A DNA stretch of 51,616 bases from CAZGAQ01 sp964523405 (GTDB lineage: Bacteria > Planctomycetota > Phycisphaerae > UBA1845 > Fen-1342), in contig CAZGAQ010000038.1 in the NCBI GenBank assembly GCA_964523405.1, positions 1 through 51,616 on the forward strand, written 5' to 3'. Each line of letters opens with the position of its first letter. Position 1 is the first letter of the stretch. A program made the translations under genes and the position numbers. A model generated the notes under the pieces. That model saw only the letters and a program-made list of their open reading frames with translations, was not told the DNA's origin and made no database searches. This document shows, in pieces, positions 1 to 7,864 of the stretch.

Positions 1-198
1 CTTCACCTTCTGCTTCTCACGCAGCCGCACGGCATAGTCGCTCGACTTGCCGCGCCGCCACATGTGCATGCCCGGCGGATAGTTCTTGTACTCCCGCTCG
101 AGCGGGTTCTTGCCCGTCTCGTCGCGAATCGGCTTCAACATCAGGTTGACGCCTTCGCGCCGCGACAGCCGCGTGGACGGTCCCAGATATCTGCTCAT
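1..198 (-). CDS. rpsD: 30S ribosomal protein S4, N-terminal part (3' end beyond window)
   Basis: Small-subunit primary 16S rRNA binder. Sixty-six codons are present from the ATG at 198 to the left edge; the reading frame is still open there. The start MSRYLGPSTRLSRREG and the later NYPPGMH and LREKQKVK stretches are S4 signatures. No cysteine occurs in this N-terminal part, so this is the zinc-independent (C-minus) form. It follows rpsK after 3 nt, so the two are surely cotranscribed; rpoA and rplQ would be expected further left, outside the window. Confidence 0.96.
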   Translation of the reverse strand, partial: MSRYLGPSTRLSRREGVNLMLKPIRDETGKNPLEREYKNYPPGMHMWRRGKSSDYAVRLREKQKVK

Positions 199-201
199 GG
201 A

Positions 202-606
202 TTACACCCTGCGACGCTTGCGAGGCCGGCAGCCGTTGTGCGGCAGCGGCGTGACATCTTCGATCGACTGAATCCGCATCCCGGCCGCCTGCAGCGCCGT
301 GATCGCCGATTCCCGGCCGGCTCCGGGGCCCTTCACCCGCACTTCCAGCTCCACCACGCCGTGCTTCTTCGCTTCGTTGGCGGCGTACTGGGCCGCACGC
401 TGCGCCGCGAACGGCGTGCTCTTGCGGGCGCCGGAAAACTTCTTGTCGCTGCCGACCGCCGGCACGGAACCCGCGGACGCCCAGCACAGCACGTCCCCAT
501 TCGGGTCCGTAATCGTGACGATCGTGTTGTTGAACGTCGCCTTGATGTACGCAATGCCCTTGGCGACACTGCGCTTCGCGCGACGCTTCGTACTCGACTT
601 TGCCAA
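202..606 (-). CDS. rpsK: 30S ribosomal protein S11
   Basis: Platform protein of the 30S subunit that contacts 16S rRNA and mRNA near the E site. The 134-residue product has FNNTIVTITD at about 25-34, RKSTPFAAQ at 61-69, VKGPGAGRES and the C-terminal DVTPLPHNGCRPRKRRRV signature. Relative to the E. coli protein I count about seven extra residues between Trp42 and Arg61. The start codon is TTG at 606, preceded by an AGGGAG ribosome binding site about 9 nt upstream. It sits between rpsM and rpsD as in the standard alpha operon. Confidence 0.97.
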   Translation of the reverse strand: MAKSSTKRRAKRSVAKGIAYIKATFNNTIVTITDPNGDVLCWASAGSVPAVGSDKKFSGARKSTPFAAQRAAQYAANEAKKHGVVELEVRVKGPGAGRESAITALQAAGMRIQSIEDVTPLPHNGCRPRKRRRV

Positions 607-624
607 CGGACACGCTCCCTTGCA

Positions 625-1014
625 CTAGCCGCGGTGCATTTCCTTGACGCCCTTCTTCCCGGCCACGGTCTTCCGCGGACCCTTCCGGGTGCGCGCGTTC
701 GTCCGCGTCCGCTGCCCGCGCACCGGCAGGCCGCGCATATGCCGTAAGCCCCGGTAGCAGCGAATCTCACGTAGCCGCGCGATGTTCTGCTGCACTTGCC
801 GGCGGAGCTGGCCTTCCACCACGTAGTCCTGCTCGATGATGCCGGCCATCTTGCTGACTTCTTCTTCCGTCAGCTTGCTGGCCCGCACCCCGGGGTCCAC
901 GCCCGCTTTCTTGCAGATCTCCAGCGCCCGCGCCGGACCAATTCCGTAGATATACCGCAGCGCGATCTCCGTCCGCTTCTGCGCCGGGATGTCAACACCT
1001 GCTACACGTGGCAT
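625..1014 (-). CDS. rpsM: 30S ribosomal protein S13
   Basis: Head protein of the small subunit that forms intersubunit bridges and touches the P-site tRNA. The 129-residue product opens with the typical RVAGVDIP and IALRYIYGIG motifs, followed by the helix-two-turn-helix region and a basic tail with RGLRHMRGLPVRGQRT and ARTRKGPRKTVAGKK. Length is near normal (about 118-125 in most bacteria). It is 15 nt downstream of rpmJ and 18 nt upstream of rpsK, in a single transcriptional unit. Confidence 0.97.
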   Translation of the reverse strand: MPRVAGVDIPAQKRTEIALRYIYGIGPARALEICKKAGVDPGVRASKLTEEEVSKMAGIIEQDYVVEGQLRRQVQQNIARLREIRCYRGLRHMRGLPVRGQRTRTNARTRKGPRKTVAGKKGVKEMHRG

Positions 1015-1029
1015 AGCCGCCGCCCTTCC

Positions 1030-1143
1030 TTAGCCCTGTCGCTGCTTGTGCCGCGGATTGGTGCAAATCACGCGCACCACGCCGCGCCGCTTCACGATCT
1101 TGCAGTTCTCACAAATCCGCTTCACGCTGCTGCGTACTTTCAT
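1030..1143 (-). CDS. rpmJ: 50S ribosomal protein L36 (zinc-binding form)
   Basis: A 37-residue large-subunit protein, read from ATG at 1143 to TAA at 1030. It begins MKVRSSVKRICENCKIVKRR and ends with VRVICTNPRHKQRQG. Cys11, Cys14, Cys27 and His32 form the zinc ribbon of the C-plus L36 type. It lies between map and rpsM, its usual place, but the infA gene normally found between map and rpmJ is missing: only 34 nt separate the map stop from this start. Confidence 0.96.
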   Translation of the reverse strand: MKVRSSVKRICENCKIVKRRGVVRVICTNPRHKQRQG

Positions 1144-1177
1144 CGCCACAACCTCCCGCCACCAGGGCGGGCTGCCC

Positions 1178-1978
1178 TCAACTGCCGTTGGTCAGGATGT
1201 CGACTCCGGTCTCCGTCACTGCCAACGTATCCTCAAAATGCGCGGCCGGCGAACCGTCCCGCGTCACGATCGTCCAACCCGTCGGATCGCCGGACTTCGT
1301 CTCCGCCCGGCCACCCGTCACCATCGGTTCGACCGCCAGCGTCATGCCCGGTCGCAACTCAAAATCCGCGTTTCGCTGGCTCCGGTCGTAGTAGTTCGGA
1401 ACCTTCGGTTCCTCATGCATCTCCTGACCGATCCCGTGGCCCACAAAGTCCCGGACCACACCGAAGCCCGCGCCCTCCACGTGCTTCTGCATCACCTTCG
1501 CGACTCGGCTCCACAGCATGCCCGGCCGGATCTCCTGCACCGCAATCTCCAAAGCCTCGCGCGTCACGTCCAGCAACTGCCGCACTCGCGGCGTCACCGC
1601 CCCCACCGCGAACGTCCGGGCCGCGTCACCGCAGTACCCGTGTAACCGCACACCGCAGTCGATACTGATGATGTCTCCGACGACCAGGGCCCGCTTGCCC
1701 GGGATGCCGTGGACGATCTCATCGTTCACCGATGCGCAGATGCACGCCGGAAACGGGATCCGAGCCTGCGGGTGCCGCACGCCCTTGAACAGGGCCGTGC
1801 CGCCCGCCTCCCGAATCAACTCCGCCGTGCGGACGTCCAGTTCCGCCGTCGTCACGCCCGGCCGGACCAGGCTCTCCAGCTCCGTCAGGACCCGGTAGAC
1901 GACCCGGCCCGCCGCGCGCATCAACTCAATCTCGCGCGGCGACTTCAGAACGATCCGGTTTCCCGGCGCTGCCATCAC
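1178..1978 (-). CDS. map: Methionine aminopeptidase, type I
   Basis: Removes the initiator methionine from nascent proteins in the cytoplasm. The 266-residue pita-bread fold is complete. The expected metal ligands are visible: Asp107 (in SIDCG), Asp118 (in YCGDAA), His181 (GHGIG), Glu217 (AVEPM) and Glu249 (HFEDT), with the catalytic His90 in VNDEIVHGIP. There is no N-terminal zinc-finger extension. The ATG overlaps the adk stop by 4 nt (ATGA), so translation is probably coupled. The order secY-adk-map-rpmJ is the classical spc-alpha junction. Confidence 0.97.
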   Translation of the reverse strand: MMAAPGNRIVLKSPREIELMRAAGRVVYRVLTELESLVRPGVTTAELDVRTAELIREAGGTALFKGVRHPQARIPFPACICASVNDEIVHGIPGKRALVVGDIISIDCGVRLHGYCGDAARTFAVGAVTPRVRQLLDVTREALEIAVQEIRPGMLWSRVAKVMQKHVEGAGFGVVRDFVGHGIGQEMHEEPKVPNYYDRSQRNADFELRPGMTLAVEPMVTGGRAETKSGDPTGWTIVTRDGSPAAHFEDTLAVTETGVDILTNGS

Positions 1979-2640
1979 CCGCGTCCTGGCGCCTCGATCA
2001 GCCGCGCCACCTGCGCCTGCACGGCGTCGGCGCCGGCGGCTGAATCAACCGATTGCAGCAGCCCCTGCTGCGTGTAATACGCAATCAGCGGCGCGGTCTG
2101 CGCGCGGTACGTTTCCAGCCGCGTCACGACCACCTCGCGGCGATCGTCGGGCCGCTGGATCAGCTCGCCCTTGCACTTGTCGCACACGCCCGCCACTTTG
2201 GGCGGCAGAAAACTTAGATTATACGTGGCCGCGCACGCCTTACAAACCCGACGCTCCACGATTCGCCGGATAATTTCCGCGTCATCCAGCTTGAAATCGA
2301 TGACCGCGTCGACCTTCAGCTTCCGGGCCTGCAGTCCCGCGCTCAGCGCTTCCGCCTGTGGAACCGTCCGCGGGAAGCCATCGAGGATGAAACCGGTTCC
2401 GGCCGGCAGCTTCGCGATCGCCGCCAGCATGACGCCGGTGATCACCTCGTCGGGCACCAGCGTCCCGGCATCCATGTACTGCGCCGCCTTCCGACCGATC
2501 TCGCTCCCCTCCGCCCGTTCCCGCCGCAGGGCATCGCCGCTCGAAAGCTGCACCAGGCCCAACCGCTCGGCCAGTCGGACCGCCTGCGTGCCTTTGCCCG
2601 AGCCCGGGGGCCCCAGGAAGATCAGTCGTCGCGCGGCCAT
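1975..2640 (-). CDS. adk: Adenylate kinase, long zinc-type
   Basis: Interconverts ATP + AMP and 2 ADP in the cytoplasm. The 221-residue protein carries the P-loop GPPGSGKGT at 10-18, the AMP-binding SSGDALR and GFPRT motifs, and a long LID domain with two CxxC pairs (VCKAC and VCDKC) that should bind zinc, as in Gram-positive and planctomycete enzymes rather than E. coli. Its ATG overlaps the secY stop (TAATG) and its stop overlaps map, a tightly coupled arrangement. Confidence 0.97.
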   Translation of the reverse strand: MAARRLIFLGPPGSGKGTQAVRLAERLGLVQLSSGDALRRERAEGSEIGRKAAQYMDAGTLVPDEVITGVMLAAIAKLPAGTGFILDGFPRTVPQAEALSAGLQARKLKVDAVIDFKLDDAEIIRRIVERRVCKACAATYNLSFLPPKVAGVCDKCKGELIQRPDDRREVVVTRLETYRAQTAPLIAYYTQQGLLQSVDSAAGADAVQAQVARLIEAPGRG

Positions 2641-4019
2641 TAGTACTGGCGTCCTTTCACCCGTCCGCCGCCCTCCGCGCCCAGGAAGCCCTCGTAGTTG
2701 CGCATGATCAGGTTCGCTTCCATCCGCTGGATCAAATCCAGCGTCACGCTCACCACGATCAGCAACCCGGTGCCTCCCAGAAAGGCCGAGATGCGGTACG
2801 GGATTTCCAGATAAATCGCCACGATCGACGGAATCAGGGCAATCACGGCCAGGAAGCCCGCGCCCACGTACGTGATGCGGGTCATCACGGATTCCAGGTA
2901 GTCCGCGGTCCGCTTGCCTGGCCGCAGTCCCGGAATAAAGCTGCCCATGTCGCGGAGGTTGTTGGCCAGCTCCTTCGGCTGGAACTGCACCGATACCCAG
3001 AAGTACGCGAAGAAGTAGACCATTCCCACGTAGGTGAATTCGTAGATGAACTGCCCGGGGCGGAACACTTCGCTCAGGAAGGCCCAGACCCCGACCGGCC
3101 AGATGTTACCCTTAGTCAGCCAGCCGAATACCACGCCCGGGAACAGCAGGAACGAACTGGCGAAAATGATCGGCATGACGCCGCCGTGATTCACCCGCAA
3201 CGGCAGGTAATGCTGGGCCCCGCCGACCACGCGCCGTCCGCGGGTCTGCTTGGCCTGCTGCACCTTGATGCGCCGCTGCGCCTGCGTGATCAGAATCGAC
3301 GCCGCCACGACCAGCACGAAAGACACGATCAGGAAGACGATCTTCTCCGGCGTCAGCGCGCCGGTCGTCTGCGCACCGCCGGATTTGAACGCCGCCCGCA
3401 GCCCCTGGAAGATCTCGACCAGGACGAACGGCAGGCGCGAGATAATGCCCGCCATGATGATCAGGCTGATGCCGTTCCCGATGCCGTATTCGTCGATCTG
3501 CTCGCCCACCCACATCAGCAGCAGCGTCCCCGCCATCAGTGCCGTGATAGCGATGATGGCGAACGAGATCGTCCCCTGATAATCGGCAAAGATCAGATTG
3601 TTGCTATTGAGGTACCCCACCCAGAATGTCGCCTGGACCAGGCATAGCGCCACCGTACCGTAACGCGTGTACTCCATGATCTTGCGGCGCCCGCTTTCGC
3701 CTTCCTTCTGGATCTTCTCCAGCGCCGGGACGACCGTGACCAGCAGTTGCAGAATGATGGAGGCACTGATGTATGGCATGATGCCCAGGCCGAACAGCGT
3801 GCTCTGCCCCAGGTCGCCACCCGTGAACATCGCGAACAGCTCGGCCATCTGCTCCGTGGCGTCCCCGGTCGTCTGCCAATGCTTGCCCAGCTTGTCCTGG
3901 TCCACGCCCGGCAGCGGCACGTAGAAGCCGACCCGGTACACACACAGCATCAAGAGGGTGAAGAGCACCTTCTTGCGCAGGTCCGGGATGCGGAACACAT
4001 TTGCAAAAGCACGGAACAT
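2640..4019 (-). CDS. secY: Protein translocase subunit SecY
   Basis: Channel-forming subunit of the SecYEG protein-export complex in the cytoplasmic membrane. The 459-residue sequence shows the expected ten hydrophobic segments, the N-terminal FRIPDLRKKVLFTLLML, the plug-side PLPGVD and the cytosolic loop with QAQRRIKVQQAKQTRGRR. The C-terminal tail LIMRNYEGFLGAEGGGR matches the family. It lies downstream of rplO, in spc order, and overlaps adk by one nucleotide. Confidence 0.98.
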   Translation of the reverse strand: MFRAFANVFRIPDLRKKVLFTLLMLCVYRVGFYVPLPGVDQDKLGKHWQTTGDATEQMAELFAMFTGGDLGQSTLFGLGIMPYISASIILQLLVTVVPALEKIQKEGESGRRKIMEYTRYGTVALCLVQATFWVGYLNSNNLIFADYQGTISFAIIAITALMAGTLLLMWVGEQIDEYGIGNGISLIIMAGIISRLPFVLVEIFQGLRAAFKSGGAQTTGALTPEKIVFLIVSFVLVVAASILITQAQRRIKVQQAKQTRGRRVVGGAQHYLPLRVNHGGVMPIIFASSFLLFPGVVFGWLTKGNIWPVGVWAFLSEVFRPGQFIYEFTYVGMVYFFAYFWVSVQFQPKELANNLRDMGSFIPGLRPGKRTADYLESVMTRITYVGAGFLAVIALIPSIVAIYLEIPYRISAFLGGTGLLIVVSVTLDLIQRMEANLIMRNYEGFLGAEGGGRVKGRQY

Positions 4020-4060
4020 CGGGTGTCACCCTCTGGCCCCGCAGGGCCGTTGACCCGCGT

Positions 4061-4600
4061 CTATTGCGCCGGCTTGCCCGCCGGAGCCTGGTCCGTCTTG
4101 GCCTTCTTCGCCGTGCGCCGCTTCGCCTTCGCCAAGGCCGCCGGATCGCGCTGCGGAATCACCGTCGCGGTGCCACCCGCCTGCTCGATCGCAGCCTTCG
4201 CTTTGGCACTGAACGCGTGCGCGTTCACGCTCAGCTTCTTGCCGAGCGTCCCCGCGCCCAGAATCTTCACCGGCAGCGCGTCGCTCACGATCAGCGCCGC
4301 GCGGACCAGCGCGGCCACGTCCACCGCGTCACCCGCGCCAAACGCCGCCTCGAGAGCCGCCACGTTCACGACCGCGTACTGCGTCCGAAAGTTGTAGTTG
4401 CTGAACCCGCGCTTGGGCAGCCGCCGGAACAGCGGCATCTGCCCGCCTTCCGTCAGCGGCCGGACGCCGCCACCCGCGCGCGACTGGCAACCCTTGTTGC
4501 CATGCGTGCAGGTCTTGCCGTGGCCGCTGCTCTCGCCGCGGCCGACGCGCTTGCGGCGATGATGCGCACCGGCTTCCGTCGTAATCTGGTTGAGCATCAT
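4061..4600 (-). CDS. rplO: 50S ribosomal protein L15
   Basis: Late-assembly large-subunit protein. I place the start at the ATG at 4600, giving 179 residues beginning MMLNQITTEAGAHHRRKRVG; the open frame extends further upstream but would run into rpsE, and this ATG follows the rpsE TAA after one nucleotide. GRGESSGHGKTCTHGNKGCQ and GGQMPLFRRLPKRGF are diagnostic. A Lys/Ala-rich tail (KAKRRTAKKAKTDQ) extends the C terminus. The rpmD gene normally between rpsE and rplO is not present. Confidence 0.96.
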   Translation of the reverse strand: MMLNQITTEAGAHHRRKRVGRGESSGHGKTCTHGNKGCQSRAGGGVRPLTEGGQMPLFRRLPKRGFSNYNFRTQYAVVNVAALEAAFGAGDAVDVAALVRAALIVSDALPVKILGAGTLGKKLSVNAHAFSAKAKAAIEQAGGTATVIPQRDPAALAKAKRRTAKKAKTDQAPAGKPAQ

Positions 4601-4601
4601 G

Positions 4602-5315
4602 TTACGGCGTCTCCTGTTCCGGCGCGGGGGGTGTCGGGGGCGCGGCATCCGTCGGCGGCATGACTTCGGGCGCCGCGCTTTCCATCGGCGCCGGACCCCG
4701 CTGCGGGCGCTCGCGGCGGCCGACGCGCGGGGCGGCCGCCCCGCCGCGCATTTCGGTCCGCTCGGCCACGGGCTTGGGCTCGGGCTCCGGCGGCAACTCC
4801 AGGGTCACGCCGCGGAGCGCCTCCACCATGGCCCGGGTCCGCAGGGACTTCAGACCATTGACCGTCGCCTTGACGAGGTTCTTCGGGCTGGTCGAGCCGT
4901 AGCACTTGGTCAGCACGTTCTTCACGCCGGCGAGTTCCAGCACGGCGCGGGGCGCCGCACCGGCGATCACACCGGTCCCGTCCGCGGCCGGGATGAGCAT
5001 GATCCGGCTGGCGCCGAACCGCCCCATCACGCGGTGCGGAATCGTCGTGCCGCGGAGCGGGACGCCGAACAGATTCCGGCGGGCCTGCTTCACGCCCTTC
5101 TCGACCGCCGGCGGCACTTCGTTCGCCTTGCCGTAGCCGAAACCCACCTGACCATTGCGGTCACCCACGACCACCAGGGCGCCGAAGGAAAACCGCCGAC
5201 CGCCCTTCACGACGGTGGCGCAACGGTAGAGCTTCACGACGGTATCTTCGAGGCCGCCGTGCTCGTCGCCGTAGTCCTCGCGCTCTCTTCGTACTCTTGC
5301 CGGCTTAGTCGCCAT
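4602..5315 (-). CDS. rpsE: 30S ribosomal protein S5 with long C-terminal extension
   Basis: Decoding-fidelity protein of the 30S subunit. Residues 1-170 are canonical: double-stranded RNA-binding N-terminal domain with VVKGGRRFSFGALVVVGD and FGYGKANEVPPAV, then GTGVIAGAAPRAVLELAGVK and CYGSTSPKNLVKATVNGL. The protein is 237 residues, about 65 longer than usual; the extra C-terminal part is rich in Pro, Glu, Ala and Arg and looks disordered. Such tails are seen in some planctomycetes; their role is unknown to me. Confidence 0.97.
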   Translation of the reverse strand: MATKPARVRREREDYGDEHGGLEDTVVKLYRCATVVKGGRRFSFGALVVVGDRNGQVGFGYGKANEVPPAVEKGVKQARRNLFGVPLRGTTIPHRVMGRFGASRIMLIPAADGTGVIAGAAPRAVLELAGVKNVLTKCYGSTSPKNLVKATVNGLKSLRTRAMVEALRGVTLELPPEPEPKPVAERTEMRGGAAAPRVGRRERPQRGPAPMESAAPEVMPPTDAAPPTPPAPEQETP

Positions 5316-5339
5316 AGGCTGCCGTCCTGCTCGTATTCT

Positions 5340-5708
5340 CTAGAATTTCAACCCGGCCGCGCGCGCCGCCTCTGCCAGGGCCTTGATCCGGCCGTGGTAC
5401 CGCAAGCCGCGCCGATCCAGCGCCACCTGCTCAATACCGAGTTGCCGAGCGCGCTCGCCCAGCACCTTCCCGGCCACGGCCGCGGCCTGCTTGTTGCCGC
5501 CATAGCCCACCTGCGCCCGGAGTTCCTTGGCGTTGGTGGACACCGCGCACAACGTGCGGCCGACGGTGTCGTCGATGATCTGCGCGCTGATGTGCCGGTT
5601 CGAACGCGCGACCGCCAGCCGCGGCCGGGCGCTCGTGCCGCTGACCTTCTTGCGTACGCGCAACACGCGCCGTGCCGCGCGCCGATTCTTGATTAGTTCC
5701 GCTCTCAT
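5340..5708 (-). CDS. rplR: 50S ribosomal protein L18
   Basis: 5S rRNA-binding protein of the central protuberance. The 122-residue product has the basic N terminus (KNRRAARRVLRVRKKVSG), RPRLAVARSNRHISAQIIDD, and the C-terminal FDRGG-equivalent segment LDRRGLRYHGRIKALAEAAR. Length is normal. It is 24 nt upstream of rpsE and 26 nt downstream of rplF in the spc order. Confidence 0.97.
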   Translation of the reverse strand: MRAELIKNRRAARRVLRVRKKVSGTSARPRLAVARSNRHISAQIIDDTVGRTLCAVSTNAKELRAQVGYGGNKQAAAVAGKVLGERARQLGIEQVALDRRGLRYHGRIKALAEAARAAGLKF

Positions 5709-5734
5709 CCGCTGCTACCTCACTGCCCGCCGCA

Positions 5735-6331
5735 TCAACCGCCGCCCGCACCGGCAAAGACCTTGCCCGCCTTCCGACGAATGTGCTCGCCCGCGTAGCG
5801 AATGCCCTTGCCCAGGTACGGCTCCGGCTTGCGGAGCTTGCGAATCTCGGCCGCGAACTGCCCGACCGCCTGCTTGTCCGCGCCACTGACCGTGAACTTG
5901 GCCGGCTCGGTGTTGCCCTTGGCGGCCGGCACGTCGACTTTCACCTCGACTCCGGCCGGAATGGGCAGTTCGAACTGCGCCTTGCGCCCCACGCCCCGGC
6001 CCATGTAGCCGATGTTCAGGAGGAGGTTGCGGCCTTCCACCTTGGCGTTGAAGCCCGTGCCGTAGATCTCCAGGCCGATCGCGTAGCCCTCGGCCACACC
6101 CTTGACCATGTTGGCGATCAGCGCCCGCGACAGCCCGTGCAGGGCCTTGCTGGGCGTCTCGTCGTCGGGTCGCCCGAGGACGACCTGGTCGGCGGCCGCC
6201 GTGACCGTGATCGGCCGCGGCACGCTCCAGGTCAGGTTGCCCTTGGGACCGGAGACCTTGACGGTCTGCCCGGCCACCTCGACCTTCACGCCCTTGGGCA
6301 GGGGCACCGGTTTATTGCCAATGCGCGACAT
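5735..6331 (-). CDS. rplF: 50S ribosomal protein L6
   Basis: Large-subunit protein near the sarcin-ricin loop and the factor-binding site. The 198-residue product begins SRIGNKPVPLPKGVKVEV, has KVSGPKGNLTW and NMVKGVAEGYAIGLEIYGTGF, and ends with EPYLGKGIRYAGEHIRRKAGK, a clear L6 signature. It is about 15-20 residues longer than most L6 because of a short Gly/Ala tail. It lies 3 nt downstream of rpsH. Confidence 0.97.
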   Translation of the reverse strand: MSRIGNKPVPLPKGVKVEVAGQTVKVSGPKGNLTWSVPRPITVTAAADQVVLGRPDDETPSKALHGLSRALIANMVKGVAEGYAIGLEIYGTGFNAKVEGRNLLLNIGYMGRGVGRKAQFELPIPAGVEVKVDVPAAKGNTEPAKFTVSGADKQAVGQFAAEIRKLRKPEPYLGKGIRYAGEHIRRKAGKVFAGAGGG

Positions 6332-6334
6332 GTT

Positions 6335-6736
6335 TCACCACACTGTGCAAAGGACTTCGCCGCCCACGCGCTGCTTGCGGCATTGCCGATCACTCATCAC
6401 GCCACGGTCCGTCGAGACCACGGCGATGCCCATGCCGTCGCAGACGCGCGGCAGTTCCGCGACCGGACGGTGCAGCCGCCGTCCCGGGCGGCTCGCCCGC
6501 CGCAGCTCGCGAAACACCAGCTCGCCCTGCTCGCCGTACTTCAGATCCACCTCGATCTCCCCTTGCCCGCAGGCATCGTCGATCGAGATGAAATCGCGAA
6601 CATAGCCCTCTTCCTTCAGCACGCGGGCGATGCCCAGGCACACCTTCGTGCGCTTGATGCGGACGCGCGGCTTGCGCATCGCCACCGCGTTGCGGATGCG
6701 GGTCAGCATGTCGGCAATCGGATCATTCGTCGCCAT
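6335..6736 (-). CDS. rpsH: 30S ribosomal protein S8
   Basis: Central-domain 16S rRNA binder and, in enterobacteria, translational repressor of the spc operon. The 133-residue protein shows DPIADMLTRIRNA at 5-17, KEEGYVRDF and the C-terminal GMGIAVVSTDRGVMSD motif. Length is normal. Only 12 nt separate it from rpsN upstream. Confidence 0.97.
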   Translation of the reverse strand: MATNDPIADMLTRIRNAVAMRKPRVRIKRTKVCLGIARVLKEEGYVRDFISIDDACGQGEIEVDLKYGEQGELVFRELRRASRPGRRLHRPVAELPRVCDGMGIAVVSTDRGVMSDRQCRKQRVGGEVLCTVW

Positions 6737-6748
6737 CGTCTCGCTTCC

Positions 6749-6934
6749 TTACCAACTGGCCTTCCGCACGCCGGGAATCCGGCCCTCATGCGCGAGCTTC
6801 CGGAAGCACAACCGGCAGATCTTGAACTTGCGGTACACCGCCCGGGAGCGGCCACACAGCTCGCAGCGCGTATACCCCCGCACCTTGTACTTGGGCTTCT
6901 CCTTGCACCGCAGTCGCAACGCGAGTCTGGCCAT
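6749..6934 (-). CDS. rpsN: 30S ribosomal protein S14, type Z (zinc)
   Basis: A 61-residue S14 of the short, zinc-binding type. Two CxxC pairs are visible, RCELC and ICRLC, followed by FRKLAHEGRIPGVRKASW. This contrasts with the zinc-free S4 in the same cluster. It is 4 nt downstream of rplE and 12 nt upstream of rpsH. Confidence 0.96.
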   Translation of the reverse strand: MARLALRLRCKEKPKYKVRGYTRCELCGRSRAVYRKFKICRLCFRKLAHEGRIPGVRKASW

Positions 6935-6938
6935 GCGC

Positions 6939-7499
6939 CTAGCTCCTGAACGGCATGCCCATCAGGCTCAGCAGCCGCCGTGCCTCGGAGTCGTTCCGGG
7001 CCGTGGTGCAGATCGTGATGTTCATGCCCTGCTGGTACGTCACCTTGTCGGGGTTGACCTCGGGAAACACGCCGTATTCGGTCAGCCCCATGCCATAGTT
7101 CCCGCGCCCGTCAAAGCTGTCCGGCGACAGCCCGCGGAAGTCGCGCACGCGCGGCACCGCCAGCGCGATCAGCCGGTCCAGGAACTCGTACATCCGCGTG
7201 CCGCGCAGGGTCACTTTGAGACCCACATCGTAGCCGGCCCGCAGCTTGAAGTTCGACACGCTCTTGCGCGCCTTGCAGATCACCGGCTTCTGCCCGGTGA
7301 CGGTGGTGAGAGCCGCCTCGGCCTCCTGGAACCGCTTGTTCTCACGGGCCTTGGTCGTGCTCTCCGCGACCGCCTTGCCCAAGCCCATCGAGACCACGAC
7401 CTTCTCGATTTTGGGCAGGGACATGGGGTTCGCGCGACCCAGCTCCTGCTTGAGCGCCGGGAGCACCTCTTGCTGATATTTCTCGAACAGTCTGGCCAT
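6939..7499 (-). CDS. rplE: 50S ribosomal protein L5
   Basis: 5S rRNA-binding protein that bridges to the 30S head. The 186-residue product has NPMSLPKIEKVVVSMGLG, the family KPVICKARKSVSNFKLR segment, FRGLSPDSFDGRGNYGMG and a C-terminal MNITICTTARND. Length and order (rplX upstream, rpsN downstream) are standard. Confidence 0.97.
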   Translation of the reverse strand: MARLFEKYQQEVLPALKQELGRANPMSLPKIEKVVVSMGLGKAVAESTTKARENKRFQEAEAALTTVTGQKPVICKARKSVSNFKLRAGYDVGLKVTLRGTRMYEFLDRLIALAVPRVRDFRGLSPDSFDGRGNYGMGLTEYGVFPEVNPDKVTYQQGMNITICTTARNDSEARRLLSLMGMPFRS

Positions 7500-7511
7500 G
7501 CCGTTGCCGCC

Positions 7512-7862
7512 TTACTTGCCACGGGCCGTGCGGACGTCGCTCAGCGCCTCGCCACTGGCGTGCCGCCCCGCGGTCACCCGCTTCTTGCTGCCGTCCGGCT
7601 TTGCCGGGAACTTGACGCGGACCGCGCGGTCCGTCCGCGGGTCGATCGGCATCACGTTCGAAATGTGAATCGGCGCTTCCTTCTGCACCCGGCCGCCCTG
7701 CGGGTTCTGCCGGCTCTTGCGGACGTGCCGATACACCATGTTCACGCCTTCCACCAGGACGCGCTGCTTCTCCGGAAGCACCCGGAGCACCTTGCCGCGC
7801 GCGCCTTTCTGGTCGCCGGCGATGACGAGGACCGTGTCATCCTTGCGAATCCGTGCCGCCAT
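7512..7862 (-). CDS. rplX: 50S ribosomal protein L24
   Basis: Assembly-initiator protein at the exit-tunnel rim. The 116-residue sequence has the KOW motif region (IRKDDTVLVIAGDQKGARGK), VEGVNMVYRHVRKSRQNPQG and the PIHISNVMPIDP signature. A short basic tail ends the protein. It starts 2 nt after the rplN stop. Confidence 0.96.
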   Translation of the reverse strand: MAARIRKDDTVLVIAGDQKGARGKVLRVLPEKQRVLVEGVNMVYRHVRKSRQNPQGGRVQKEAPIHISNVMPIDPRTDRAVRVKFPAKPDGSKKRVTAGRHASGEALSDVRTARGK

Positions 7863-7864
7863 GG

